A stretch of 64,000 bases of DNA from Dichetophora obliterata (lineage: Eukaryota; Arthropoda; Insecta; Diptera; Sciomyzidae), in the NCBI GenBank assembly GCA_963920525.1, contig OY986435.1, positions 270,477,574-270,541,573 of the forward strand, in the 5' to 3' direction. Below are positions 35,389-49,167 of the stretch, piece after piece. Each line of letters opens with the position of its first letter. Position 1 is the first letter of the stretch. The notes beneath the pieces are model-generated. The model did no database searches and was not told where the DNA came from. It saw nothing but the letters and a program-made list of their open reading frames with translations. The position numbers and the translations under genes were made by a program.

Positions 35389-38300
35389 CGTCCTTATCTG
35401 ATATGTAGTTTTTATTTTAGAAAATAAATAAAAAAAATAAAAATTGACAAAAAAGGGCACATGAAATTAACATGAAATCTAATTTTTAAAATTATTTTAA
35501 GGATACAGTCTTGTGGGCAGTAGCTTAAGGAACATTTTGATGCATAAATCGTCCTTTTATGATGTATGGTTTAGAAGTTATGGCTAAAAAATCAAAAAAA
35601 TCGCAAAAAACCACGTCCAAAACTATGATTCATGTAAAAAATTTTAACAAGATTCTTGAAAAAAAAATCAAATTCCAGAAAACTTTTTTTTGAATATGCA
35701 GTCTTGTGTATATATGTATTAGAAACAATTTGGTGTATAAATCGTCCTTGTAGGATGTATGGTTTGGGAGTTATGACGGAAAAAGCACATGTTTTTGGCC
35801 AGCTTCCACTCCAAAAAGTGTTCTACAACTCCTAAACTACAAGAGATAGTGCAAACGGCATTTGGACAAAGGAGTATCCCTTCTTAAGGACGAGGACCTG
35901 GTGCTCATTTTAATGCATGAATCGTCCTTATCTGATATGTAGTTTTTATTTTAGAAAATAAATAAAAAAAATAAAAATTGACAAAAAAGGGCACATGAAA
36001 TTAACATGAAATCTAATTTTTAAAATTATTTTAAGGATACAGTCTTGTGGGCAGTAGCTTAAGGAACATTTTCATGCATAAATCGTCCTTTTATGATGTA
36101 TGGTTTAGAAGTTATGGCTAAAAAATCAAAAAAATCGCAAAAAACCACGTCAAAAACTATGATTCATGTAAAAAATTTTAACAAGATTCTTGAAAAAAAA
36201 TCAAATTCCAGAAAACTTTTTTCTGAATATGCAGTCTTGTGTATATATGTATTAGAAACAATTTGGTGTATAAATCGTCCTTGTAGGATGTATGGTTTGG
36301 GAGTTATGACGGAAAAAGCACATGTTTTTGGCCAGCTTCCACTCCAAAAAGTGTTCTACAACTCCTAAACTACAAGAGTTAGAGCAAACGGCATCTGGAC
36401 AAAGGAGTATCCCTTCTTAAGGACGAGGACCTGGTGCTCATTTTAATGCATGAATCGTCCTTATCTGATATGTAGTTTTTATTTTAGAAAATAAATAAAA
36501 AAAATAAAAATTGACAAAAAAGGGCACATGAAATTAACATGAAATCTAATTTTTAAAATTATTTTAAGGATACAGTCTTGTGAGCAGTAGCTTAAGGAAC
36601 ATTTTGATGCATAAATCGTCCTTTTATGATGTATGGTTTAGAAGTTATGGCTAAAAAATCAAAAAAATCGCAAAAAACCACGTCAAAAACTATGATTCAT
36701 GTAAAAAATTTTAACAAGATTCTTGAAAAAAAATCAAATTCCAGAAAACTTTTTTCTGAATATGCAGTCTTGTGTATATATGTATTAGAAACAATTTGGT
36801 GTATAAATCGTCCTTGTAGGATGTATGGTTTGGGAGTTATGACGGAAAAAGCACATGTTTTTGGCCAGCTTCCACTCCAAAAAGTGTTCTACAACTCCTA
36901 AACTACAAGAGTTAGAGCAAACGGCATCTGGACAAAGGAGTATCCCTTCTTAAGGACGAGGACCTGGTGCTCATTTTAATGCATGAATCGTCCTTATCTG
37001 ATATGTAGTTTTTATTTTAGAAAATAAATAAAAAAAATAAAAATTGACAAAAAAGGGCACATGAAATTAACATGAAATCTAATTTTTAAAATTATTTTAA
37101 GGATACAGTCTTGTGGGCAGTAGCTTAAGGAACATTTTCATGCATAAATCGTCCTTTTATGATGTATGGTTTAGAAGTTATGGCTAAAAAATCAAAAAAA
37201 TCGCAAAAAACCACGTCAAAAACTATGATTCTTGTAAAAAATTTTAACTAAGATTCTTGAAAAAAAATCAAATTCCAGAAAACTTTTTTCTGAATATGCA
37301 GTCTTGTGTATATATGTATTAGAAACAATTTGGTGTATAAATCGTCCTTGTAGGATGTATGGTTTGGGAGTTATGACGGAAAAAGCACATGTTTTTGGTC
37401 AGCTTCCACTCCAAAAAGTGTTCTACAACTCCTAAACTACAAGAGATAGTGCAAACGGCATTTGGACAAAGGAGTATCCCTTCTTAAGGACGAGGACCTG
37501 GTGCTCATTTTAATGCATGAATCGTCCTTATCTGATATGTAGTTTTTATTTTAGAAAATAAATAAAAAAAATAAAAATTGACAAAAAAGGGCACATGAAA
37601 TTAACATGAAATCTAATTTTTAAAATTATTTTAAGGATACAGTCTTGTGGGCAGTAGCTTAAGGAACATTTTGATGCATAAATCGTCCTTTTATGATGTA
37701 TGGTTTAGAAGTTATGGCTAAAAAATCAAAAAAATCGCAAAAAACCACGTCAAAAACTATGATTCTTGTAAAAAATTTTAACTAAGATTCTTGAAAAAAA
37801 ATCAAATTCCAGAAAACTTTTTTCTGAATATGCAGTCTTGTGTATATATGTATTAGAAACAATTTGGTGTATAAATCGTCCTTGTAGGATGTATGGTTTG
37901 GGAGTTATGACGGAAAAAGCACATGTTTTTGGTCAGCTTCCACTCCAAAAAGTGTTCTACAACTCCTAAACTACAAGAGATAGTGCAAACGGCATTTGGA
38001 CAAAGGAGTATCCCTTCTTAAGGACGAGGACCTGGTGCTCATTTTAATGCATGAATCGTCCTTATCTGATATGTAGTTTTTATTTTAGAAAATAAATAAA
38101 AAAAATAAAAATTGACAAAAAAGGGCACATGAAATTAACATGAAATCTAATTTTTAAAATTATTTTAAGGATACAGTCTTGTGGGCAGTAGCTTAAGGAA
38201 CATTTTCATGCATAAATCGTCCTTTTATGATGTATGGTTTAGAAGTTATGGCTAAAAAATCAAAAAAATCGCAAAAAACCACGTCAAAAACTATGATTCA

Positions 38301-38589
38301 TGTAAAAAATTTTAACAAGATTCTTGAAAAAAAATCAAAGTCCAGAAAACTTTTTTCTGAATATGCAGTCTTGTGTATATATGTATTAGAAACAATTTGG
38401 TGTATAAATCGTCCTTGTAGGATGTATGGTTTGGGAGTTATGACGGAAAAAGCACATGTTTTTGGCCAGCTTCCACTCCAAAAAGTGTTCTACAACTCCT
38501 AAACTACAAGAGTTAGAGCAAACGGCATCTGGACAAAGGAGTATCCCTTCTTAAGGACGAGGACCTGGTGCTCATTTTAATGCATGAAT
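35389..38589 (+). repeat. Six monomers, aacaag and CTT forms in pairs
   Basis: Monomers at 35389 (aacaag, 9-A run), 35923 and 36456 (aacaag, 8-A run, 533 bp, TTAGAG), 36989 and 37523 (CTT, ggTcag, ATAGTG) and 38057 (aacaag, 8-A run, 'tcaaagtcc'). In the 533-bp forms loss of one T removes a TAA and opens a 91-codon frame on the + strand (36093-36368, 36626-36901, 38227-38502). This is a by-product of the indel, as neighbouring units do not keep it. Confidence 0.74.
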
Positions 38590-39078
38590 CGTCCTTATCT
38601 GATATGTAGTTTTTATTTTAGAAAATAAATAAAAAAAAAATAAAAAAATTATTTTAAGGATACAGTCTTGTGGGCAGTAGCTTAAGGAACATTTTAATGC
38701 ATAAATCGTCCTTTTATGATGTATGGTTTAGAAGTTATGGCTAAAAAATCAAAAAAATCGCAAAAAACCACGTCAAAAACTATGATTCATGTAAAAAATT
38801 TTAACAAGATTCTTGAAAAAAAATCAAATTCCAGAAAACTTTTTTCTGAATATGCAGTCTTGTATATATATGTATTAGAAACAATTTGGTGTATAAATCG
38901 TCCTTGTAGGATGTATGGTTTGGGAGTTATGACGGAAAAAGCACATGTTTTTGGCCAGCTTCCACTCCAAAAAGTGTTCTACAACTCCTAAACTACAAGA
39001 GTTAGAGCAAACGGCATCTGGACAAAGGAGTATCCCTTCTTAAGGACGAGGACCTGGTGCTCATTTTAATGCATGAAT
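38590..39078 (+). repeat. Shortened monomer (489 bp) with 46-bp deletion in subunit A
   Basis: After the A-run (10 A, at about 38631-38640) the sequence reads 'taaaaaaattatttt'. It lacks the 46 bases from 'ttgac' through 'cacatg', 'aacatg' and 'tttttaa'. The break lies in short A-runs on both sides, so two-base or longer A microhomology is possible. Other marks are attttAatg, aacaag and 'ttgtatatata'. The same deletion is at 40146-40634. Confidence 0.85.
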
Positions 39079-40145
39079 CGTCCTTATCTGATATGTAGTT
39101 TTTATTTTAGAAAATAAATAAAAAAAATAAAAATTGACAAAAAACGGCACATGAAATTAACATGAAATCTAATTTTTAAAATTATTTTAAGGATACAGTC
39201 TTGTGGGCAGTAGCTTAAGGAACATTTTGATGCATAAATCGTCCTGTTATGATGTATGGTTTAGAAGTTATGGCTAAAAAATCAAAAAAATCGCAAAAAA
39301 CCACGTCAAAAACTATGATTCATGTAAAAAATTTTAACTAAGATTCTTGAAAAAAAATCAAATTCCAGAAAACTTTTTTCTGAATATGCAGTCTTGTGTA
39401 TATATGTATTAGAAACAATTTGGTGTATAAATCGTCCTTGTAGGATGTATGGTTTGGGAGTTATGACGGAAAAAGCACATGTTTTTGGCCAGCTTCCACT
39501 CCAAAAAGTGTTCTACAACTCCTAAACTACAAGAGATAGTGCAAACGGCATTTGGACAAAGGAGTATCCGTTCTTAAGGACGAGGACCTGGTGCTCATTT
39601 TAATGCATGAATCGTCCTTATCTGATATGTAGTTTTTATTTTAGAAAATAAATAAAAAAAATAAAAATTGACAAAAAAGGGCACATGAAATTAACATGAA
39701 ATCTAATTTTTAAAATTATTTTAAGGATACAGTCTTGTGGGCAGTAGCTTAAGGAACATTTTGATGCATAAATCGTCCTTTTATGATGTATGGTTTAGAA
39801 GTTATGGCTAAAAAATCAAAAAAATCGCAAAAAAACACGTCAAAAACTATGATTCATGTAAAAAATTTTAACAAGATTCTTGAAAAAAAATCAAATTCCA
39901 GAAATCTTTTTTCTGAATATGCAGTCTTGTGTATATATGTATTAGAAACAATTTGGTGTATAAATCGTCCTTGTAGGATGTATGGTTCGGGAGTTATGAC
40001 GGAAAAAGCACATGTTTTTGGCCAGCTTCCACTCCAAAAAGTGTTCTACAACTCCTAAACTACAAGAGATAGTGCAAACGGCATTTGGACAAAGGAGTAT
40101 CCCTTCTTAAGGACGAGGACCTGGTGCTCATTTTAATGCATGAAT
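39079..40145 (+). repeat. Two monomers between the shortened units
   Basis: Monomers at 39079 (cggcac, cctGtt, CAT, ATAGTG, 'tatccgttc') and 39613 (aacaag, 8-A run, 'aaaaacacg', 'gaaatctttt', 'ggttcggg', ATAGTG). Together with the shortened monomer before them they form one roughly 1.56-kb unit bounded by the two deletion-bearing monomers. Confidence 0.74.
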
Positions 40146-40634
40146 CGTCCTTATCTGATATGTAGTTTTTATTTTAGAAAATAAATAAAAAAAAATAAAA
40201 AAATTATTTTAAGGATACAGTCTTGTGGGCAGTAGCTTAAGGAACATTTTAATGCATAAATCGTCCTTTTATGATGTATGGTTTAGAAGTTATGGCTAAA
40301 AAATCAAAAAAATCGCAAAAAACCACGTCAAAAACTATGATTCTTGTAAAAAATTTTAACTAAGATTCTTGAAAAAAAATCAAATTCCAGAAAACTTTTT
40401 TCTGAATATGCAGTCTTGTGTATATATGTATTAGAAACAATTTGGTGTATAAATCGTCCTTGTAGGATGTATGGTTTGGGAGTTATGACGGAAAAAGCAC
40501 ATGTTTTTGGTCAGCTTCCACTCCAAAAAGTGTTCTACAACTCCTAAACTACAAGAGATAGTGCAAACGGCATTTGGACAAAGGAGTATCCCTTCTTAAG
40601 GACGAGGACCTGGTGCTCATTTTAATGCATGAAT
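40146..40634 (+). repeat. Second shortened monomer (489 bp) with the same 46-bp deletion
   Basis: The junction 'taaaaaaattatttt' (about 40195-40210) is identical to that at 38641, and attttAatg is also shared. The A-run is 9 here versus 10 in the first. The B and C subunits differ (CTT and aacTaag with ggTcag and ATAGTG, against CAT and aacaag with TTAGAG), so only part of the monomer was copied or the rest was later replaced. Confidence 0.85.
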
Positions 40635-41158
40635 CGTCCTTATCTGATATGTAGTTTTTATTTTAGAAAATAAATAAAAAAATAAAAATTGACAAAAAAG
40701 GGCACATGAAATTAACATGAAATCTAATTTTTAAAATTATTTTAAGGATACAGTCTTGTGGGCAGTAGCTTAAGGAACATTTTAATGCATAAATCGTCCT
40801 GTTATGATGTATGGTTTAGAAGTTATGGCTAAAAAATCGCAAAAAACCACGTCAAAAACTATGATTCATGTAAAAAATTTTAACTAAGATTCTTGAAAAA
40901 AAATCAAATTCCAGAAAACTTTTTTCTGAATATGCAGTCTTGTGTATATATGTATTAGAAACAATTTGGTGTATAAATCGTCCTTGTAGGATGTATGGTT
41001 TGGGAGTTATGACGGAAAAAGCACATGTTTTTGGCCAGCTTCCACTCCAAAAAGTGTTCTACAACTCCTAAACTACAAGAGATAGTGCAAACGGCATTTG
41101 GACAAAGGAGTATCCCTTCTTAAGGACGAGGACCTGGTGCTCATTTTAATGCATGAAT
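40635..41158 (+). repeat. Monomer with 9-bp deletion in subunit B (524 bp)
   Basis: Near 40828-40846 the usual two A-run/TC units 'aaaaaatc aaaaaaatcgc' are reduced to one, 'aaaaaatcgc'. This is a loss of 9 bases between direct repeats, typical of replication slippage. The A-run in A is 7. It shares attttAatg with the shortened monomers, which suggests recent common descent of this small group. Confidence 0.82.
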
Positions 41159-44100
41159 CGTCCTTATCTGATATGTAGTTTTTATTTTAGAAAATAAATA
41201 AAAAAAATAAAAATTGACAAAAAAGGGCACATGAAATTAACATGAAATCTAATTTTTAAAATTATTTTAAGGATACAGTCTTGTGGGCAGTAGCTTAAGG
41301 AACATTTTGATGCATAAATCGTCCTTTTATGATGTATGGTTTAGAAGTTATGGCTAAAAAATCAAAAAAATCGCAAAAAACCACGTCAAAAACTATGATT
41401 CATGTAAAAAATTTTAACAAGATTCTTGAAAAAAAATCAAATTCCAGAAAACTTTTTTCTGAATATGCAGTCTTGTGTATATATGTATTAGAAACAATTT
41501 GGTGTATAAATCGTCCTTGTAGGATGTATGGTTTGGGAGTTATGACGGAAAAAGCACATGTTTTTGGCCAGCTTCCACTCCAAAAAGTGTTCTACAACTC
41601 CTAAACTACAAGAGTTAGAGCAAACGGCATCTGGACAAAGGAGTATCCCTTCTTAAGGACGAGGACCTGGTGCTCATTTTAATGCATGAATCGTCCTTAT
41701 CTGATATGTAGTTTTTATTTTAGAAAATAAATAAAAAAAATAAAAATTGACAAAAAACGGCACATGAAATTAACATGAAATCTAATTTTTAAAATTATTT
41801 TAAGGATACAGTCTTGTGGGCAGTAGCTTAAGGAACATTTTGATGCATAAATCGTCCTGTTATGATGTATGGTTTAGAAGTTATGGCTAAAAAATCAAAA
41901 AAATCGCAAAAAACCACGTCAAAAACTATGATTCATGTAAAAAATTTTAACTAAGATTCTTGAAAAAAAATCAAATTCCAGAAAACTTTTTTCTGAATAT
42001 GCAGTCTTGTGTATATATGTATTAGAAACAAATTGGTGTATAAATCGTCCTTGTAGGATGTATGGTTTGGGAGTTATGACGGAAAAAGCACATGTTTTTG
42101 GCCAGCTTCCACTCCAAAAAGTGTTCTACAACTCCTAAACTACAAGAGTTAGAGCAAACGGCATCTGGACAAAGGAGTATCCCTTCTTAAGGACGAGGAC
42201 CTGGTGCTCATTTTAATGCATGAATCGTCCTTATCTGATATGTAGTTTTTATTTTAGAAAATAAATAAAAAAAATAAAAATTGACAAAAAAGGGCACATG
42301 AAATTAACATGAAATCTAATTTTTAAAATTATTTTAAGGATACAGTCTTGTGGGCAGTAGCTTAAGGAACATTTTGATGCATAAATCGTCCTGTTATGAT
42401 GTATGGTTTAGAAGTTATGGCTAAAAAATCAAAAAAATCGCAAAAAACCACGTCAAAAACTATGATTCTTGTAAAAAATTTTAACTAAGATTCTTGAAAA
42501 AAAATCAAATTCCAGAAAACTTTTTTCTGAATATGCAGTCTTGTGTATATATGTATTAGAAACAATTTGGTGTATAAATCGTCCTTGTAGGATGTATGGT
42601 TTGGGAGTTATGACGGAAAAAGCACATGTTTTTGGCCAGCTTCCACTCCAAAAAGTGTTCTACAACTCCTAAACTACAAGAGATAGTGCAAACGGCATTT
42701 GGACAAAGGAGTATCCCTTCTTAAGGACGAGGACCTGGTGCTCATTTTAATGCATGAATCGTCCTTATCTGATATGTAGTTTTTATTTTAGAAAATAAAT
42801 AAAAAAAATAAAAATTGACAAAAAAGGGCACATGAAATTAACATGAAATCTAATTTTTAAAATTATTTTAAGGATACAGTCTTGTGGGCAGTAGCTTAAG
42901 GAACATTTTGATGCATAAATCGTCCTTTTATGATGTATGGTTTAGAAGTTATGGCTAAAAAATCAAAAAAATCGCAAAAAACCACGTCAAAAACTATGAT
43001 TCATGTAAAAAATTTTAACAAGATTCTTGAAAAAAAATCAAATTCCAGAAAACTTTTTTCTGAATATGCAGTCTTGTGTATATATGTATTAGAAACAATT
43101 TGGTGTATAAATCGTCCTTGTAGGATGTATGGTTTGGGAGTTATGACGGAAAAAGCACATGTTTTTGGCCAGCTTCCACTCCAAAAAGTGTTCTACAACT
43201 CCTAAACTACAAGAGTTAGAGCAAACGGCATCTGGACAAAGGAGTATCCCTTCTTAAGGACGAGGACCTGGTGCTCATTTTAATGCATGAATCGTCCTTA
43301 TCTGATATGTAGTTTTTATTTTAGAAAATAAATAAAAAAAATAAAAATTGACAAAAAACGGCACATGAAATTAACATGAAATCTAATTTTTAAAATTATT
43401 TTAAGGATACAGTCTTGTGGGCAGTAGCTTAAGGAACATTTTGATGCATAAATCGTCCTGTTATGATGTATGGTTTAGAAGTTATGGCTAAAAAATCAAA
43501 AAAATCGCAAAAAACCACGTCAAAAACTATGATTCATGTAAAAAATTTTAACTAAGATTCTTGAAAAAAAATCAAATTCCAGAAAACTTTTTTCTGAATA
43601 TGCAGTCTTGTGTATATATGTATTAGAAACAAATTGGTGTATAAATCGTCCTTGTAGGATGTATGGTTTGGGAGTTATGACGGAAAAAGCACATGTTTTT
43701 GGCCAGCTTCCACTCCAAAAAGTGTTCTACAACTCCTAAACTACAAGAGTTAGAGCAAACGGCATCTGGACAAAGGAGTATCCCTTCTTAAGGACGAGGA
43801 CCTGGTGCTCATTTTAATGCATGAATCGTCCTTATCTGATATGTAGTTTTTATTTTAGAAAATAAATAAAAAAAATAAAAATTGACAAAAAAGGGCACAT
43901 GAAATTAACATGAAATCTAATTTTTAAAATTATTTTAAGGATACAGTCTTGTGGGCAGTAGCTTAAGGAACATTTTGATGCATAAATCGTCCTGTTATGA
44001 TGTATGGTTTAGAAGTTATGGCTAAAAAATCAAAAAAATCGCAAAAAACCACGTCAAAAACTATGATTCTTGTAAAAAATTTTAACTAAGATTCTTGAAA

Positions 44101-44360
44101 AAAAATCAAATTCCAGAAAACTTTTTTCTGAATATGCAGTCTTGTGTATATATGTATTAGAAACAATTTGGTGCATAAATGGTCCTTGTAGGATGTATGG
44201 TTTGGGAGTTATGACGGAAAAAGCACATGTTTTTGGCCAGCTTCCACTCCAAAAAGTGTTCTACAACTCCTAAACTACAAGAGTTAGAGCAAACGGCATC
44301 TGGACAAAGGAGTATCCCTTCTTAAGGACGAGGACCTGGTGCTCATTTTAATGCATGAAT
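41159..44360 (+). repeat. Three-monomer unit duplicated in tandem (offset 1601 bp)
   Basis: Monomers at 41159, 41692 and 42226 repeat at 42760, 43293 and 43827. Unit 1 is aacaag with an 8-A run and TTAGAG; unit 2 is cggcac, cctGtt and CAT with the private 'acaaattgg' (near 42029 and 43630); unit 3 is cctGtt and CTT. The last unit departs in its C subunit ('gtgcataaatgg', TTAGAG instead of ATAGTG). The shared private mark shows a recent duplication. Confidence 0.84.
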
Positions 44361-45963
44361 CGTTTTTATCTGATATGTAGTTTTTATTTTAGAAAATAAA
44401 TAAAAAAAAATAAAAATTGACAAAAAAGGGCACATGAAATTAACATGAAATCTAATTTTTAAAATTATTTTAAGGATTCAGTCTTGTGGGCAGTAGCTTA
44501 AGGAACATTTTGATGCATAAATCGTCCTTTTGTGATGTATGGTTTAGAAGTTATGGCTAAAAAATCAAAAAAATCGCAAAAAACCACGTCAAAAACTATG
44601 ATTCATGTAAAAAATTTTAACTAAGATTCTTGAAAAAAAATCAAATTCCAGAAAACTTTTTTCTGAATATGCAGTCTTGTGTATATATGTATTAGAAACA
44701 ATTTGGTGTATAAATCGTCCTTGTAGGATGTATGGTTTGGGAGTTATGAGGGAAAAAGCACATTTTTTTGGTCAGCTTCCACTCCAAAAAGTGTTCTACT
44801 ACTCCTAAACTACAAGAGATAGTGCAAACGGCATTTGGACAAAGGAGTATCCCTTCTTAAGGACGAGGACCTGGTGCTCATTTTAATGCATGAATCGTCC
44901 TTATCTGATATGTAGTTTTTATTTTAGAAAATAAATAAAAAAAATAAAAATTGACAAAAAAGGGCACATGAAATTAACATGAAATCTAATTTTTAAAATT
45001 ATTTTAAGGATACAGTCTTGTGAACAGTAGCTTAAGGAACATTTTGATGCATAAATCGTCCTTTTATGATGTATGGTTTAGAAGTTATGGCTAAAAAATC
45101 AAAAAAATCGCAAAAACCCACGTCAAAAACTATGATTCATGTAAAAAATTTTAACTAAGATTCTTGAAAAAAAATCAAATTCCAGAAAACTTTTTTTTGA
45201 ATATGCAGTCTTGTGTATATATGTATTAGAAACAATTTGGTGTATAAATGGTCCTTGTAGGATGTATGGTTTGGGAGTTATGACGGAAAAAGCACATGTT
45301 TTTGGCCAGCTTCCACTCCAAAAAGTGTTGTACAACTCCTAAACTACAAGAGATAAAGCAAACGGCATTTGGACAAAGGACTATTCCTTCTTACGGACGA
45401 GGACCTGGTGCTCATTTTAATGCATGAATCGTCCTTATCTGATATGTAGTTTTTATTTTAGAAAATAAATAAAAAAAATAAAAATTGACAAAAAAGGGCA
45501 CATGAAATTAACATGAAATCTAATTTTTAAAATTATTTTAAGGATACAGTCTTGTGGGCAGTAGCTTAAGGAACATTTTGATGCATAAATCGTCCTTTTA
45601 TGATGTATGGTTTAGAAGTTATGGCTAAAAAATCAAAAAAATCGCAAAAACCCACGTCAAAAACTATGATTCATGTAAAAAATTTTAACTAAGATTCTTG
45701 AAAAAAAATCAAATTCCAGAAAACTTTTTTCTGAATATGCAGTCTTGTGTATATATGTATTAGAAACAATTTGGTGTATAAATGGTCCTTGTAGGATGTA
45801 TGGTTTGGGAGTTATGACGGAAAAAGCACATGTTTTTGGCCAGCTTCCACTCCAAAAAGTGTTGTACAACTCCTAAACTACAAGAGATAAAGCAAACGGC
45901 ATTTGGACAAAGGACTATTCCTTCTTACGGACGAGGACCTGGTGCTCATTTTAATGCATGAAT
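44361..45963 (+). repeat. Three monomers: one odd unit and two g-like units
   Basis: The monomer at 44361 has a damaged A core ('cgtttttatc'), a 9-A run, 'aaggattcag', 'ttttgtgatg', 'cacattttt' and 'ctactactcc'. Those at 44896 and 45430 are g-like (cccacg, gttGta, ATAAAG, 'gactattcc', 'cttacgg'); they share 'tattcc' and look like a one-monomer duplication. They differ at ttttTTtg versus ttttTCtg, and the first has 'cttgtgaacag'. Confidence 0.74.
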
Positions 45964-48900
45964 CGTCCTTATCTGATATGTAGTTTTTATTTTAGAAAAT
46001 AAATAAAAAAAATAAAAATTGACAAAAAAGGGCACATGAAATTAACATGAAATCTAATTTTTAAAATTATTTTAAGGATACAGTCTTGTGGGCAGTAGCT
46101 TAAGGAACATTTTGATGCATAAATCGTCCTGTTATGATGTATGGTTTAGAAGTTATGGCTAAAAAATCAAAAAAATCGCAAAAAACCACGTCAAAAACTA
46201 TGATTCTTGTAAAAAATTTTAACTAAGATTCTTGAAAAAAAATCAAATTCCAGAAAACTTTTTTCTGAATATGCAGTCTTGTGTATATATGTATTAGAAA
46301 CAATTTGGTGTATAAATCGTCCTTGTAGGATGTATGGTTTGGGAGTTATGACGGAAAAAGCACATGTTTTTGGCCAGCTTCCACTCCAAAAAGTGTTCTA
46401 CAACTCCTAAACTACAAGAGTTAGAGCAAACGGCATCTGGACAAAGGAGTATCCCTTTTTAAGGACGAGGACCTGGTGCTCATTTTAATGCATGAATCGT
46501 CCTTATCTGATATGTAGTTTTTATTTTAGAAAATAAATAAAAAAAATAAAAATTGACAAAAAACGGCACATGAAATTAACATGAAATCTAATTTTTAAAA
46601 TTATTTTAAGGATACAGTCTTGTGGGCAGTAGCTTAAGGAACATTTTGATGCATAAATCGTCCTGTTATGATGTATGGTTTAGAAGTTATGGCTAAAAAA
46701 TCAAAAAAATCGCAAAAAACCACGTCAAAAACTATGATTCTTGTAAAAAATTTGAACTAAGATTCTTGAAAAAAAATCAAATTCCAGAAAACTTTTTTCT
46801 GAATATGCAGTCTTGTGTATATATGTATTAGAAACAATTTGGTGTATAAATCGTCCTTGTAGGATGTATGGTTTGGGAGTTATGACGGAAAAAGCACATG
46901 TTTTCGGTCAGCTTCCACTTAAAAAAGTGTTCTACAACTCCTAAACTACAAGAGATAGTGCAAACGGCATTTGGACAAAGGAGTATCCCTTCTTAAGGAC
47001 GAGGACCTGGTGCTCATTTTAATGCATGAATCGTCCTTATCTGATATGTAGTTTTTATTTTAGAAAATAAATAAAAAAAATAAAAATTGACAAAAAAGGG
47101 CACATGAAATTAACATGAAATCTAATTTTTAAAATTATTTTAAGGATACAGTCTTGTGGGCAGTAGCTTAAGGAACATTTTCATGCATAAATCGTCCTTT
47201 TATGATGTATGGTTTAGAAGTTATGGCTAAAAAATCAAAAAAATCGCAAAAAACCACGTCAAAAACTATGATTCATGTAAAAAATTTTAACAAGATTCTT
47301 GAAAAAAAATCAAATTCCAGAAAACTTTTTTCTGAATATGCAGTCTTGTGTATATATGTATTAGAAACAATTTGGTGTATAAATCGTCCTTGTAGGATGT
47401 ATGGTTTGGGAGTTATAACGGAAAAAGCACATGTTTTTGGCCAGCTTCCACTCCAAAAAGTGTTCTACAACTCCTAAACTACAAGAGTTAGAGCAAACGG
47501 CATCTGGACGAAGGAGTATCCCTTCTTAAGGACGAGGACCTGGTGCTCATTTTAATGCATGAATCGTCCTTATCTGATATGTAGTTTTTATTTTAGAAAA
47601 TAAATAAAAAAAATAAAAATTGACAAAAAAGGGCACATGAAATTAACATGAAATCTAATTTTTAAAATTATTTTAAGGATACAGTCTTGTGGACAGTAGC
47701 TTAAGGAACATTTTGATGCATAAATCGTCCTGTTATGATGTATGGTTTAGAAGTTATGGCTAAAAAATCAAAAAAATCGCAAAAAAACCACGTCAAAAAC
47801 TATGATTCTTGTAAAAAATTTTAACTAAGATTCTTGAAAAAAAATCAAATTCCAGAAAACTTTTTTCTGAATATGCAGTCTTGTGTATATATGTATTAGA
47901 AACAATTTGGTGTATAAATCGTCCTTGTAGGATGTATGGTTTGGGAGTTATGACGGAAAAAGCACATGTTTTTGGCCAGCTTCCACTCCAAAAAGTGTTC
48001 TACAACTCCTAAACTACAAGAGTTAGAGCAAACGGCATCTGGACAAAGGAGTATCCCTTTTTAAGGACGAGGACCTGGTGCTCATTTTAATGCATGAATC
48101 GTCCTTATCTGATATGTAGTTTTTATTTTAGAAAATAAATAAAAAAAATAAAAATTGACAAAAAACGGCACATGAAATTAACATGAAATCTAATTTTTAA
48201 AATTATTTTAAGGATACAGTCTTGTGGGCAGTAGCTTAAGGAACATTTTGATGCATAAATCGTCCTGTTATGATGTATGGTTTAGAAGTTATGGCTAAAA
48301 AATCAAAAAAATCGCAAAAAACCACGTCAAAAACTATGATTCTTGTAAAAAATTTGAACTAAGATTCTTGAAAAAAAATCAAATTCCAGAAAACTTTTTT
48401 CTGAATATGCAGTCTTGTGTATATATGTATTAGAAACAATTTGGTGTATAAATCGTCCTTGTAGGATGTATGGTTTGGGAGTTATGACGGAAAAAGCACA
48501 TGTTTTTGGCCAGCTTCCACTCCAAAAAGTGTTCTACAACTCCTAAACTACAAGAGATAGTGCAAACGGCATTTGGACAAAGGAGTATCCCTTCTTAAGG
48601 ACGAGGACCTGGTGCTCATTTTAATGCATGAATCGTCCTTATCTGATATGTAGTTTTTATTTTAGAAAATAAATAAAAAAAATAAAAATTGACAAAAAAG
48701 GGCACATGAAATTAACATGAAATCTAATTTTTAAAATTATTTTAAGGATACAGTCTTGTGGGCAGTAGCTTAAGGAACATTTTGATGCATAAATCGTCCT
48801 GTTATGATGTATGGTTTAGAAGTTATGGCTAAAAAATCAAAAAAATCGCAAAAAACCACGTCAAAAACTATGATTCTTGTAAAAAATTTTAACTAAGATT

Positions 48901-49167
48901 CTTGAAAAAAAATCAAATTCCAGAAAACTTTTTTTTGAATATGCAGTCTTGTGTATATATGTATTAGAAACAATTTGGTGTATAAATCGTCCTTGTAGGA
49001 TGTATGGTTTGGGAGTTATGACGGAAAAAGCACATGTTTTTGGCCAGCTTCCACTCCAAAAAGTGTTCTACAACTCCTAAACTACAAGAGATAGTGCAAA
49101 TGGCATTTGGACAAAGGAGTATCCCTTCTTAAGGACGAGGACCTGGTGCTCATTTTAATGCATGAAT
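45964..49167 (+). repeat. Three-monomer repeat (offset 1601 bp), six monomers
   Basis: Monomers at 45964, 46498, 47032, 47565, 48100 and 48634. The pair 45964-47031 recurs at 47565-48633, sharing 'cccttttta' and the rare 'aatttgaac' (near 46750 and 48353). The third members differ (47032 is aacaag with 'gttataacgg'; 48634 is cctGtt and CTT with ttttTTtg). The 46498 monomer has 'ttttcggtcag' and 'cacttaaaaa' in C. Confidence 0.78.

Noticed and set aside
36093..36368. 91-codon forward frames as a tandem family of small lysine-rich proteins
   Set aside because: The frame depends on a one-base deletion and on A-run length, and is broken in most monomers. There is no sign of a promoter or of coding constraint and no recognised domain. 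Treated as accidental.
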